Of a DNA stretch of 64,000 nt, positions 24,774 through 37,250 are shown in pieces. This DNA is from Macrolepiota albuminosa. Its lineage: Eukaryota > Basidiomycota > Agaricomycetes > Agaricales > Agaricaceae. Within the stretch, counting starts at the first letter, position 1. Each line of letters starts with the position of its first letter. Made by a program: the position numbers and the translations under genes. The notes under the pieces are model-generated. The model did not search any database. It was not told the DNA's origin and saw nothing but the letters and a program-made list of their open reading frames with translations. The stretch is from contig JAMWFC010000067.1 in assembly GCA_027475525.1 (NCBI GenBank), positions 310,001 through 374,000 on the forward strand, read 5' to 3'.

Positions 24774-26081
24774 CTATATCCGTATCCTAATCTTATCCCG
24801 CAAAAGATCCTCCAGCCTTTGTGCATCCACAGCAAACTTGGCCAGCCCCTCGGGCACCTTCTCAACCGCAATTCGCTCCACCTCTAAATCGCGCATGAAC
24901 AGCGCCTCTGCCTCTGCCTCCGCTTCTGATTTTGCTTCTGCAATCCCACCCTCGCCATCCTCCACATACACGACATACCGAGGCTCCGCTCCCACATCCG
25001 CATCCACATCCTTACCCTCCAAATTCAAAATCAAGTCCGAACCAGAGCCAGCACCCTCCAGCGGGACACCCCGCCCACGCAGCTCGCGAAGCAACGCGAC
25101 CTGCAGCGTGACAACATCCGGGGTGGCAGTGGCAGCGGCAGCCTGCACGACCTCATCGGCGGTGCGGAACCCAGCAGCCATGACAGCCGTGCGCCGCACG
25201 TCCCCATTCCCGCGAGCACGGGTGCGGGCGTCGAACGCTGCGCAAATCTCGCGCAGGAGCACGAGGCCTGGGTGTGCGCGGTCGCTTGTACGCTGCCCCT
25301 CAGGCACACGCGCGTCCCACCAATCCTTGACGCGCCCGACGAACGGGGATATAACAGCTACGCGGGCCTGAGCACACGCGAGTGCCTGCACGACGCCAAA
25401 TATGAGTGTTACGTTCGTGTGGATCGCGGGCTGCTGCGCTTCGAGCGCGCGGCATGCGAGGATCCCGGCGTAGGTGCCAGGAATTTTAATCAGGATACGT
25501 GTGCGGGGGTAGCCGTGTGTCTCGAAGAGGGTGATGAGGGTTTGGGCCTGTACAAGAATTAGAGGTGGGGAAGAGAGGAGAGAGGGAGGGAAGGAAGGCA
25601 AGTAACGGACCTTTGTGATGATAGCGTGTTTGTCATTCGCGAGACGCGGGTCGATGGATATGGATACGCGTCCGGGTATGATTTTGAGGATCTGTATCCC
25701 AAGTTGGACGAGCTGTGGCGAAAAAGATAAATGTGAAGATGAGAGAAATCACCGGTGGTCACCGAGATTATTTTGTACGCACGAGGTAATCGCACGCCGC
25801 CTCCGCTCGAGCGTCCACGTCCAACGACTCAGGGCGCGTCAGCGCGTATTGTACAGCGTCCTCGACTAGATGCGCGTATTCGGGCTTGGTGATAGCCGCA
25901 TAGACGAGAGACGGGTTCGTAGTTGCATCCTGCGGAGTAAATTCGCCGATTTCTTGTTGCGCGGTAAGTCAGACTCTGGCCATAACACGAGAGCGGGACG
26001 CGAGGACGTACGGTGATACTCGGCTGTGTCAGATGCAATGAGTATGCTGGAGCGGAGCGCGTCGAGGGCGTTCAGGGACAT
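24774..26081 (-). CDS. transaldolase-family enzyme
   Basis: Class I aldolase-fold enzyme; classical members move a dihydroxyacetone unit in the pentose phosphate pathway through a Schiff-base lysine. Four exons (first 26012-26081, second 25783-25952, third ending upstream of 25612 and beginning 25712, last to TAG at 24774) give about 370 aa. Motifs seen are [20 protein letters not shown] (second exon), [36 protein letters not shown] with the expected catalytic lysine of the KIP block, and [17 protein letters not shown] then [13 protein letters not shown]. The spliced frame looks intact. The sequence is GC-rich with an acidic low-complexity stretch ([14 protein letters not shown]) near the C-terminus, more divergent than housekeeping transaldolase. 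It may therefore be a secondary paralogue; that is inference. Confidence 0.87.
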
Positions 26082-26587
26082 CGTTATGTGTGATGGCGAG
26101 TGGCCTCACGTAATGTGGAGGTTTAGAGTGGACGGTAGATAATTTTTTTTCTTGGCCCATCATAATATCAGAGGCACTACCCATAACCGGAGATCGCGCC
26201 ATTTATGACACAACGCGTTAGTGTGACAATCTCGATCAACTGATCCGCGTGTTATTCAGCCCTTGTCTGCTCGTGGGCGAGTTGAGTTTATTAATTTCTA
26301 CATGGGGAGTTAGCCACGAGTCCCCGCTTGGTACTAGGAGCCATGACGCATTGTGCGGGTGTTCCCTTGTGATTCCTTTGAATCCATAGTGTGGCTCCCC
26401 TTATCCAATTCGGAAAATTTATAGACTCACCAAGAATTTTCTGACTATCTCATAAATGCTAGGGTCAGCTTCAAAGACTCATGCAGGGAGGGTATGGCTT
26501 GTAAGTAGGGTGTGTGGATTCGCTCGTGCTTGGATAAATATCCATATAATGCATTGCCGGATCAGCAACTTGTGGGTTTTCATGGCC
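26082..26587. other. intergenic, transaldolase 5' flank
   Basis: Contains the presumed promoter of the minus-strand transaldolase. No coding region or repeat recognised. Confidence 0.4.
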
Positions 26588-27060
26588 TCAAATTGTACCC
26601 CTTTCAACAGATGACAGAGTCTGCACTGTAAATTCACCTAATCTGGGTGCACTATAGAAAAATGCTGTGGCACAAGCAAACACAGCAACATTTAATGGCC
26701 CTGCACTCATGAATATATTTTCTACTGTTTGTGCATGGCCTTTCAGAAAGGCTGGTGGGCAGGGGTATCTCTTCTTCTTGGAGGTGGCAGGTGCTAACCT
26801 TATAGAAGTTCTCAGCAGTACTTGCACTTCACATTGTGTAATAGGTGCCAGGCTCTGATGTCACTCAGAAAATTTTCTACAAAGGCTTTAAGGATGCTGT
26901 GAGTTACAGATGCTCTTAGCTTCTCAGAAATTTCCCTAAAATCACAGAATACATGGAACAGCAACATACTACTCTTTTGTGGACTCAGCCCACATGGCAA
27001 TTTATTATTATGAAAACTCTTTATATCTTCTTCTAGTTGTAGTTCTTCTACTTTGCTGGT
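26588..27060 (-). pseudogene. tyrosine recombinase fragment
   Basis: Minus-strand frames give LSDIRAWHLLHNVKCKY followed by QVLLRTSIRLAPATSKKKRY and NVAVFACATAFFYSAPRLGE. This is the N-terminal/core-binding part of the tyrosine recombinases (DNA breaking-rejoining enzymes) of Agaricomycete DIRS/Crypton-like elements. The catalytic C-terminal part is missing, cut by the MITE at 27068. Orientation is opposite to the related remnant at 6.2-7.4 kb. Confidence 0.65.
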
Positions 27061-27067
27061 TGATTTA

Positions 27068-27282
27068 GAGTGGCTCAAAAAAGTGTCTCAATATTTCATA
27101 AGTTTTGAACAATGTCATTCACATGTAAGATTGGAAGCACCTAAAATTCTGAATAAATTATGTAAGATACTACCACATTGTAGCTACAGATTGCATGTAG
27201 GATCATGTAATTTGAATCAAAATTGATGAAGTAATGGCCAACTTAAAATATTTACTCATTGGGACACTTTTTCAAGCATTTC
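27068..27282. mobile_element. 215-bp mariner-type MITE, copy 2
   Basis: Flanked by TA (27066-27067 and 27283-27284). Terminal inverted repeats start GAGTGGCTCAAAAAAGTGTC on the left and end GACACTTTTTCAAGCATTTC on the right. Same length as copy 1. Confidence 0.78.
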
Positions 27283-27399
27283 TAACTTTGCAGGTTTATC
27301 CCTATTCTACTTAGAAATAAAGAGTAAATTGCATGTGGGAATATAAACCATGTCATGTGACCATGTTTAGATATATTTGGGAGTAGTTCAAGCTGGTTG

Positions 27400-27600
27400 A
27401 ACCACATCTTGGCCTTCATCCACTATTATGAGAGTTACTCCTTCTGCATAATGCTCTGCTATTGCTTCTCTTCTTGCTGAAGAGTATTATGTACCAGTTG
27501 AGGCTAAAACTAGTATAGGGAAGTCTACTATTGGGAGGATTGGTAGAGAGTTGGAGGTGGACAAGGAAAACATTCTAGAGGCTGTCCTCATGTGATAAAC
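27400..27600 (+). pseudogene. Tc1-like transposase N-terminal fragment
   Basis: Encodes, with frame breaks, AEEYYVPVEAKTSIGKSTIG then ELEVDKENILEAV, resembling the helix-turn-helix start of Tc1/mariner transposases (KSTIGRI core). A longer copy with the same flank lies at 35290-35870. Confidence 0.55.
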
Positions 27601-27951
27601 AGGCTATTTGTAACATAGCATGTTATTGTTCATATAATTAATATATACAATTATATTAATTAATTATTATTAGGCTGTACATATTAGCTGGCTGCCTTAC
27701 ATAAGGTAGCCAAGTTTACTGTTATACGTAGTACTAGAATCACATACTGATCTGGTTCTGCTGTGTAACCGTAAGGCTAAGCTTTTATCTGACTTTGTTT
27801 CACTTTTTTGAACCTTTCAGGTTCAATTCTGATACTACGGACAAAGACTACTTGTCTAGACTGATAGCCTAGACTGTGATTGCATTGAACAGTGCATCAA
27901 CTTCTTTGATGCACATTTTCAGACTAAAAAGACGTAGCAACACCTGATTGG
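27601..27951. other. AT-rich spacer
   Basis: No gene seen. Probably the untranslated leader side of the following gypsy gag remnant. Confidence 0.35.
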
Positions 27952-30900
27952 ATGGATACCAGTCAATCTGCTGAACCAACATGCCATGGTGAAACTATCA
28001 ACCAGTCATTGGTGTATCCTCAAACTGCTGCGACTGACCCAGGTCATCCTGGGTCAGAATATACTGAGGCTGAGCCTATCCGGCAGCCTCAGGGAATGCC
28101 AGGAGGGATGCAATGGAGTGAAGTACGGCTGACAGCTGTGCCAAGCAGTGCAGCGAGACCAGGAGTAGTTGTGGAAAACCTGGACCAGCACTCCGGCAGG
28201 GACTACAAATTTCCCATGCAGGCAGGAAGGTCAGGGCAACAGTTCCAGAGCAGGAGTAGTGTGCAGGGCCCTACTGAAGGTCGCAGACTTTCATCGTACT
28301 TCCTGAGTAAGATGCCGAGACCAGAAGCAGGCAGTTGGAGAGTTCCAACTGAATCCACTCCACTGATGCAACAGCAGCAGGGAGTTGGAGTGCTGCAGGA
28401 AATGGCAATTTCTGAGCAGAGAATGCCAGTAGTACACTGGGAGAACAAAACTTCTGATGACAAAGAAAGTGGATGAAGTGAGTCCACTCTTCAGGTTCAG
28501 TGTGCCATGCTATGGAAAAGATATCCTAGCATTACTAAAGATACCATGTGTGCTCGACTAGGACTGTATGTACTGAAGCACATACAGTTGATACAAGCTC
28601 GAGGTGACAATATACCTCAGTTGAATATCATTGAATATATTACCTTGTATGTTCAGATTCTTGAGCTTGAAGCCCAAGCATATATGTACCACAAGGCTAA
28701 TTAAGGATCAGCTGCCTTGACTCCAGAGGGAGCAAATTTGGTTCTGAATATACTCCCTTCGGCAAAGCCAGAGTTGTCTCCACATTTGGAGGAGGCAATG
28801 AGCAATATATATGCGTCCCAGCAAGCAGGGGAGTCTGATGAGCAGTTTGCAGCAAGGTTTGCTGCAGCACAAAAGCAAAATGTGTTCTGAGGTCAATAAA
28901 GGAGACCTCTGTCAATGGCAGAATCAGTATCTACCATTCCCATAGTAGACAGTCACCTACCTGAGGTGGAGGAGTCAGTGCACCCTCACACAAAACAGGA
29001 ATTAGTAGAGAATACTCCACTGACAAATCAAGTGCTGTTGGCAGATAAGTTTGCAGAGAGGGTGGCTTATCAGCACATGCAAAACCAAGACCTGAAGTGC
29101 CAGGAACACTTCTGGATAGATGACTAGGATATTGTATTTGATGGGATAACACCCATTGACAAGATGAGAAGGCAATATGTCCAACAGACACAACAGCCTG
29201 ACACTAGGAGAGGGGACCCACCCTCTACGGATCCAAGTTGACTTCCTGGTTGACAGGTGGCGGCGGAATGAGGGGGATGAGAAAGTCCACCGCACTGGAA
29301 TAAAGTAGGGAAATTGTACTATACAGGCCAACAGCCTGTACGTGCATTCTCTGTGGTACCTCCTGCTGAAGGCAGGAATAAAACACCTGGAGTAACTGAG
29401 GCGACAAAGGTGTATACTGAGAATATGCACCAACACCTCAGTAGTATTATTGATGATGTGGTAGGCATAGCACTGCACCTACCCAACAGTATAAAACCAT
29501 GAAAGGCGGAGTCAAAACACATCCATCCATACAGAGAAGAGTCCAAGTTTAGCGACTTGGAAAATTGGATAATGGATGTGTGCAACCATCTGGCGGCATG
29601 CCAGTATGGGGGTGATTGTCTGGACAGAGAATGTGCATTTGTTCTTCTTGGACGGACCTGCCAAGACCTGGTTTTGATATCATGTCTTGCACTACAATCA
29701 TGCAAAACAGCAATGGATGTTCAAGGATGTAATCCTTGAACTATATAACAGGTTGGTAAGTGCATCTACCATGCAGGATGCCTGGGAGGTGTTTATTGTG
29801 ACTTCCTATACTGAAAGATTGGGTGTTCAAGGTTTCTATGACACCTTGATTGACCATGCACAGAATATGTCTATCTACCCAGACAATTGGGTAATGATCG
29901 ACACGTTCCTGCGTGAGATACCCAATGCAATGAGAGAGTCTCTCATTTGTGATAATGGGCTATCGCCTAAAGTGAATATAGTTGAAGAATTTGTAGCACA
30001 TGCATTGCGCTATGAGCAAGCCCACAAAATTGTGAAACACTTTGAGCTACATAGCTCAAAGACTTGACCAACAAAAAAAAACCAAACCTCGGAAGGTAGG
30101 CACCTTCTGGGCCTGCCAAAAGAAAATGGTGGGCAATACAAACCTGCGGTTTGTAGTGAGGACAGCACCTTGGCAGGAGTGATGCTTCTGAGGTGACCAC
30201 CTAGTGGATTGGAGGGACCCACCAGCACAGAACCATCAGAGGGGCTCACACCAAGAGGATGCTTGACTGCAACAGGTTGCTGACGTGGCCAAGATGCTGA
30301 CTGGGCCACTGAGGGGTGAAGCAGCCTGCCCTGTCATGGCAAATAAGTACTTCCAATGTGGCTAGCCTGGGCATTTTGCAAATGCATGTCCAGAGAGTGG
30401 TGTATGGCCAGTGGCTAAGCTGCATGCATATGTACGGGCAGCTCACACCGCTATCCCTGATGTCAAAGGGATAGATTCAGGTAATGAACCTGATGTGGAA
30501 GATGACAAGGTGGAGAACCTCAGTCCTGATGCACCAGAGGATAGAAACACCTCTGTACCAGAAGAGTTGTTGAAAGACAAGTACGTTGAGGTCAACATAT
30601 ATGACAACAACTATTACACTCAGGAGTTGGACTCAGAATTCATGGGAGCTCTGACGGACTATCTGGCCAGAGCATTAGACTGACCAGTTGAAGCAGCCAA
30701 CATGAAGGTGTATAAGGTACACCTTCTCCAGAGAAACTGGTGAGACCAGTACTGAAGCATGAGGACAAGGAGTGCCTTGCATTGTACAGAGAGGTGAATG
30801 GCCACAAGGCATGGACTTTGTGGGATTCAGGAAGTACGACCACTGGGATGACACTTCAGTTTTATCAAGTGCATGATATTTATGTCAGTGAGTTGAAGGA

Positions 30901-30954
30901 GCCACTACTCCTTCAGTTAGGCACTGTGGGCAGTCAGGCTGCAGTATATTTTTA
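27952..30954 (+). pseudogene. Ty3/gypsy gag and protease remnant
   Basis: Reads in order MDTSQSAEPTCHGETINQSL (27952), the capsid block ENWIMDVCNHLAACQYGGDC (about 29560), SYTERLGVQGFYDTLIDHAQ then FLREIPNAMRESLICDNGLS (29800-29960), a knuckle in which one cysteine-region codon is a stop (ANKYFQCG, stop, PGHFANAC at about 30330), and an aspartic protease block TLWDSGSTTTGMTLQFYQ at about 30815-30870. Frames are interrupted repeatedly. Similarity ends in the protease, where the 109-bp tandem array starts. No LTR was found for this element. Confidence 0.75.
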
Positions 30955-31580
30955 CACAAGCATCTGACAGTCCAGTAAATCACATGACAGCAAAAATCAA
31001 AGACATTTTTCATACACTGACACAGGCTACTGCTTACTAAGTGTCTGGACCTACTATTGCTTATACAAGCATCTGGCAGTCCAATGAATTATATGACAGC
31101 AAAAATGGAAGACATTTTTCACACACTGACACAGGCTACTGCTTACTAAGTGTCTGGATCTACTATTGCTTACACAAGCATCTGGCAGTCCAATAAATCA
31201 CATGATGGCAAAAATTGAAGATATTTTTGGCACACTGACACAGGCTACTGCTTACTAAGTGTCTGGATCTACTATTGCTTACACAAGCATCTGACAGTCC
31301 AGTAAATCACATGATGGCAAAAATTGAAGACATTTTTTGCACAAGCACCTGGCAGTTCAATAAATCACATGACAGCAAAAATTGAAGACATTTTTTGCAC
31401 ACTGACACAGGCTACTGCTTACTAAGTGTCTGGATCTACTATTGCTTACACAAGCATCTGGCAGTTCAATGAATCACATGATGGCAAAAATTGAAGACAT
31501 TTTTCACACACTGATATAGGCTGCTGCTTATACAAGCAATTCAGATAGATAAACAGTCTAATAAATCACATGACAGCAAA
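30955..31580 (+). repeat. 109-bp tandem satellite array, first site
   Basis: The word ACAAGC that opens each unit occurs at 30956, 31065, 31174 and 31283 (period exactly 109), then at 31341 (a 58-bp partial unit) and 31450 (109). Units contain CATCTGGCAGTCCA, ACAGCAAAAAT and ACACAGGCTACTGCTTAC. Related units occur at 60225-60665 and 61676-61900. Confidence 0.9.
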
Positions 31581-31599
31581 AATCAAAGATATTTTTCCC

Positions 31600-32800
31600 A
31601 CACATAGTCCACTGCACAGAAAAACCTCGATCTATTCTAGATTTCAGAATATTGAGACAGAATGTGAGACAGACAATGCAAAGTTCAGATGACAAATCCT
31701 TTAGAACTGTCCTCACTTACATGAGGTATTGAGCATGCACCAAAGACAATATCCAGTTCCTGGAGTCTCAGTGAGTCTCCAACCTTTTAGATTTCTTGCT
31801 TCTCAATAATGACTTCTATAATGTGGCTATCATAACAGCACACAACATAGATAAAGATGCTGTCAATGTGATTGAAAGTAGTAAATTTGCCCTGGAGAGT
31901 GAACTTGAGCTGACAGATTTCTTTTGCAAAGATACTATACTTGACAAGAATGATGAAAACACATGCAAAAGTAAAGGTTGAAGAGCATCAGATAGAAACA
32001 GAGTTCCTCTACACTCCTCTATTCAGAATATTTTATAGGAGCAGCCTCCTTCATCTACATCTGGTCAAGTTGCAGGCAAACTGTTGCTATGCATTGATTT
32101 GCCTATTATCATTAAAACTCACATTGCTACAGAGCTTTGTATTACAAATAGGCAAGAAAGTTATGTATATGGATGGAAGTCATGTATGGGTCTTATTGGT
32201 CAATGTATGATAGATATGCTGTTTGTAAAAACTAAAGAATCTATCATACCATGTACAAATATAAGGTCTTCCTGAAGATGTAGTACCAATAACTAGAACC
32301 ACTATTTTGACTGAATGGAGTCTACCTAATGAACAAAAAATTATAATTTTGCAATCACAAGTAGAAATACTTGTCAACTACACTATAACCAATTATGCAA
32401 GCCAAGAGAAGACTAGGCCTTTCAGTCTTATTGACTTGTTCAAATGTCAATCCTATCAGGCTTATTATACAGCACTGTCCTGAAGTGCTACTGCTGCCAG
32501 TACTATTATAATATATAGATTTGACAGAACTGTTATTCAAGAAAAAGCAACTGATGCACTGTTAGGAGTTCAGGGATTTGGAGTTGCTGAATGATAACAA
32601 GGCTGAGGTATGTAAGGAAGCTACTGAAGGAGTTTCATGATGCTTCAAGACAGTTCAACTTGATATCATCATTTAGACAATGCAAAAGTGACACCTACTT
32701 TCTTTCTCACTTGCATCCATCTTTGAGATGGAGTAAAAACAATCAATTTGATAATTCAGGGTATATAGACATAAATTAGAATATAATATCAAGAGAGAGG
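31600..32800 (+). pseudogene. PIF1/Helitron-type helicase C-terminal remnant
   Basis: Blocks in broken frames match the C-terminal half of the ATP-dependent helicases expanded in Agaricomycetes: TKDNIQFLES (31740), LLNNDFYNVAIITAHNIDKD (31800), FYRSSLLHLHLVKLQ then LCIDLPIIIKT (32040-32110), ITNRQESYVYGWKSCMG (32140), the late block with QAYYTALS (about 32455) and LHPSLRWSKNNQFDN (32720). The N-terminal Walker motifs are absent; the fragment starts at the tandem array. Non-functional. Confidence 0.7.
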
Positions 32801-34799
32801 CCACTACAAGAAAGACCATTGCCCAAAAACACTTTCATCGCTGCCAGAGGGGCCAAGGTATATCAAGATACATGTAGCACAGGAAAATGGAAGATACAGA
32901 AAGATATTGAGCATGGTCCAAGCAAACACTGATAGTTGAGTTATACCAATAGTCTGTCTATTTTGCAAGATACTTGTTCTCTTTTTGCCTGTTCATAGAA
33001 GCTGAACAGTTGTGCATATAATTCTGTATTTTTTATTATATACAACTTATAGCAAGAAGACCTTCTAGAATGGTTTCAAAAGCTTAGCATGTTAAGTCTA
33101 TGTCTAAACAAACATCTAATGAAGAATTTCCATAGTATCATGCTAGGAGATTATGAGGCCCTTGAGGAGACCAGGAAATGACTTTGGACCAAACTGTCTC
33201 AAAAGAATTGCACAGAGTTTCTATTTGGTGAATACTGATGCCAGAAAGACCATCCATTCATGAGCATGTTGATGATTTTTAGTGTGATACAAGCACAAGG
33301 TATAATTCATGTGTGAGACAACTAATCAAGGTTTCTCAGTTTCTGATGGCCCCTTCCATTATCTATTTCAATATATCAAGTGTATCAGTCAACATGGATA
33401 AGAGGCTTGAAATTGCAACAGTTAATTCTTTGAGCATGAAAAAGTACACACTAAAAGGAGTTATATATTTAAGTAACTTTTATTTTTCAAGCTGCTACAT
33501 ATTTTCATCCAACAAATCTTGGCATCATAACAAATTGACAACTGGATATAAAATAATAAAGGAAAGTGAATTTATGAGCTCAATATGTCAAAGTGCAATT
33601 TCAGGACAGCTACATTGGCTGTATACATCACAATAGATTGATCACATCAATGGAAGTAGCAGATTATATAAACAACTGCTGGAGAAACAGCTTACAGAAC
33701 AGCATATTACTATAGCTTAACATAAATATTGGCTCAAGCATTTTTATCAGCTTCTGCATAATAAACAATTTAACAATTTTATTTGTTTCAGACATTGGAG
33801 ATTGTACTATCTTGTTTGATGGTCTACATGGTAACAGAATAACAAAACACAGCAAGTTAAATTACAATAAAAAGCAAATGCTATGACTGCCAGATTTGCT
33901 TAGCAGCTATATTCAGTGAATGAGAACAATATTGAGACCTGTATAGAGCAACTTACCAGGCCTGTTCAATGATTCATCTTCACTGCTTGAGCTACTCAAA
34001 GTATTACTTGCTTGGCTGGGACTACAGAGAGTTGTATTTGTATAAGCAAGTATAGGAGATTTGGGGGGATGTTGCTGATATAACTAAATTCAGGGCAGGC
34101 ATTGTAAGTTTTCAAATCATCAACAGAAAAATTGACCCAGCAAAACAAGTCAGCATCTTCATTGTGTTGGAGATTGAAATTTGTGAGTGTGATGCCAAGT
34201 TAGCATGCAATCATGAAATCCTGCCAAATATAACTATTAATATATAGATAAGCTGAGGAAAGATGAGAAATGTCAGAACTTAGATGCAGAAAACACTCAC
34301 AGAAGTCAACTGTAGAAACTTTGCAAATAATGTATTGGCGTCTCTTCCAGGCAAACATTAATTCAGCAAGATTGACATTGAAAGCACCAAGACACAAGCA
34401 GATAAGAGTATATGTCTTCCAAGCAGGTCTATCATAGAGGATGGATTAGATGTTGATACAAGTTGTTGACAGTAGAATGTTGGTGTCGGAACTGCATATA
34501 TGATTTAGCCATGTAATCTATTTGTAGTGCATAAGTACACAAGCATGTGTAGCCAGAAACCAAGACAATATATATTCAAGTGCAGGCAGACTTGTTATAA
34601 TACTGCTATTGGACTTGCTTTCAAATTCATGATTGGAGAAGAACTAGTATATAAGCCTTTGCACATAGACCTGGTTTTTGATAGACACATCAAAGAATTA
34701 AAGATTGCTGCTCTAAGCATAGTTCAAAGACATGAGTACATCATGCAATTCAAAATAGTTGCATAGATAAAGAAAGATCAACACACTATTCTATGAGTT
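32801..34799. other. unclassified degenerate transposon sequence
   Basis: AT-rich with short frames (for example plus 34527-34766) that I do not recognise. About 33260-33700 resembles 56010-56390, so it belongs to a dispersed repeat family. No clear termini. Confidence 0.45.
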
Positions 34800-35124
34800 T
34801 GTCAGAGGACTCTTCATTTCTTCCTTCCTTCACTCCTTCACTCCTTATCTCTTTACTCTTTTTTTATTTATTCTTTTATTTCTTCTGATATTATCTCTGA
34901 GAATTTTACTGTTTCTATTTTTTCAACACTATTTGTTAGTACTATTTTCAGCTCTTGAAGTGCTCTGATTCTTTAGCTACTATTCAGACAAGTATGGGCC
35001 CTTCAGTACCACTTCCAGACCACTTATATAAGCCAGAGTTTGCCAGAGTTTGCCCCTTATTTGTGCAATTATTTGTGTAGACAATTTTATAACTGAGCCA
35101 CAGCCTCCAGAGGTTGCCCTTACA
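34800..35124 (-). repeat. LTR family A copy, reverse, internally deleted
   Basis: Begins TGTCAGAGGACTCTTC and ends GGTTGCCCTTACA, the reverse complement of the solo LTR at 14120-14555. The central part between the CAATTTTA and ACTGAGCC boxes is missing. No target duplication found. Confidence 0.7.
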
Positions 35125-35130
35125 ATAATG

Positions 35131-35183
35131 ACCATTTCAAAATATTCACTCATTGAGACACTTTTTTGAGCATTTCTAACTTT
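35131..35183. repeat. partial MITE end
   Basis: Ends GACACTTTTTTGAGCATTTC before TA, as in the right end of copy 2 (27282). The left part is missing next to the LTR copy. Downstream sequence is shared with 27285-27600. Confidence 0.6.
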
Positions 35184-35289
35184 GCAGGTTTATCCTTATG
35201 AAATAAAGAGTAAGTTGCATGTGGGAATATAAACAAAGTCATGTGACTATGTTTGGATATATTTGAGAGTGGTTAAAGCTAGGTTGAAC

Positions 35290-35870
35290 CACATCTTAGC
35301 CTTCAACCACCATCATCAAAGTTACTCCTTCTGCACAATGCTCCACTATTGCTTTTCTTTTTGCTGAAGGGTATTCTGCACTAGTTGAGGCTAAAACTGG
35401 TATAGAGAAGTCTACTATTGGGAGGATTGATAGAGAGTTGGAGGTGGACATAGAAAACATTCTAGAGGCCGTCCTGCTAAGCTTACTCCATGTGATAAAC
35501 AGGCTATTGTTTGACAAATTTCAACTGAGAGACTTGATACAGCTGTTCAGGCCACCAATTTTATCGACAACATTATTTCCAACCCTGTCTCTCCTCAGAC
35601 TGTTCAGAATGAAGAATGAGGGGTATTGGTCTGCTATAAAGAGAAAAGTTCTATGCTTAAAGCTAGACATTGGCAACTATAACTTATATGGGCTTGGAAG
35701 CATCAAAACTAGACTGGAAAAGACTGGAAAAGGGTGTCATAGACATATGAGACAGAGATCAACAGGATTGGGTTAGATGTGAGGCATTATCTATGGAGGC
35801 TATGAGGGGAAGACATTTTAGACTTCAAGCAGTTATCAAAGCAAATGGAGGACATACAAAGTACTAGATA
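35290..35870 (+). pseudogene. Tc1-like transposase fragment
   Basis: Encodes, with several stops and slips, KTGIEKSTIGRIDRELEVD, YWSAIKRKVLCLK and a block ending TYETEINRIGLD that corresponds to the WSDETKINRIGSDG region of Tc1/mariner transposases. The first catalytic aspartate is replaced by tyrosine in this reading. The second and third acidic residues are absent. A 214-bp MITE follows at once. Confidence 0.6.
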
Positions 35871-35879
35871 CCAAAATTA

Positions 35880-36093
35880 AAGATGCTCAAAAAAGTGTTT
35901 CAATGAGTAGATATTTTAAAATGGCTATTAATCTATCAGTTTTGAGTCAAGTTATATAATCCTACATGTGATCTGTAGCTACAATACTATAGTATTTTAT
36001 ATCATTACTCAAAATCTTAGGTACTTTCATTTTTACATGCCAATGACATCCTTCAAAAACTATGAAATATTAAGACACTTTTTTGAGCCACTG
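35880..36093. mobile_element. 214-bp mariner-type MITE, copy 3, reversed
   Basis: Flanked by TA (35878-35879 and 36094-36095). Ends AAGATGCTCAAAAAAGTGTT and GACACTTTTTTGAGCCACTG place it in the opposite orientation to copies 1 and 2. Confidence 0.75.
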
Positions 36094-36095
36094 TA

Positions 36096-37250
36096 CCTTC
36101 AATAGACAACTTAGATGTAGTGCCACACTAGTAAGATTGATTATGGTGTTTTAAACACCCTTATTGCTAACTCAAAAAATGAGTACAGAGTACAGCTTCA
36201 TATGAGGACTTGTAAACTTGGAGGTGGGACAGTTTCTCAGTTGTTTTTCTCTAGATTTGACATTTATTTTATTCAGATATTGTACAAGGTTTTTATGAAA
36301 TTTTCTGATAACATTTGAGAGTGAGTTTAAAGGGTTTACTGGTTAAAACACAAACTCAAACAATGAAATAGATAGTAGAGATGAGCCTACTAAATAGCTA
36401 TTATCTATCATCAACTCTGAGGTTTGTGAAGGGCACATCTCACCTCACATACATACAAGTGTGTATATGTCAAGTATATGATATGACAAAATAACTTTGA
36501 AAAAGGCTTTGAGTGCCTTATCTTTTGGTATATAATAAACAGGGACATCATTTATAGTATCTTGAAATATAGAGAATACATCTGAACAGCTATCAAGAGA
36601 AATATTTTTTTTCTGCCTCACACAACACATATGCAAGCACCTTGAATAGGTCAGCAGAGCATGCATGAAGAATATCTAATCAACTTGCCACCACAGGTGT
36701 GCTGTCAAAGTGAGAAGACAGGTTAGAAGTGTTAGAAATGACATTTGAATACCATGTGTGATTGTAAAACTTAGAGTTATCAAGATGAGGATGGTGAGAT
36801 GATATTGTACCATCCATGGTGACAATTGCAGAACAAGAACAGATTGGACAATCAAACACAAATTATACAACAATAATAAACATATAGAGTTATTTGTCAG
36901 CTGCTGCTGAAGCTAAGACTTGCATGATTGGCACTTTCTGATAGAACCTGTTTCTGGAACCAGCAGTTTATTCTAGAATGAAGTGGAAGACTTTATATAA
37001 TGTAACTCTAACAGATCTGTGGCAATTTTTATGCAACTCATGAGCAGTTTGATTGTCAGCATCTGCTCTCATAAAGTCACTTAAGCATGTATTATTAGCA
37101 TTCAAAGGCTCTAGATATGTCTCCTCCCAACCACACAACTATATGTTCTAAAAAATTCATATAGTCCCACTAGTAGGTCATATGCAGCCAAAACCAAATG
37201 TGGATAAAGTCAGCATATAGTTGAAGTGCTATACATGTCTCCAGGACTAT
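36096..37250. other. unclassified AT-rich repeat-like sequence
   Basis: Short interrupted frames, mainly minus strand (36676-36873), without a family assignment. Probably transposon decay. Confidence 0.35.

Noticed and set aside
24742..25371. 209-codon plus-strand frame rich in serine and alanine
   Set aside because: It lies opposite the transaldolase last exon, whose motifs are conserved on the minus strand.
30955..31580. CRISPR-like periodic array
   Set aside because: Units are 109 bp with no repeat-spacer division, and the context is eukaryotic; it is a tandem satellite.
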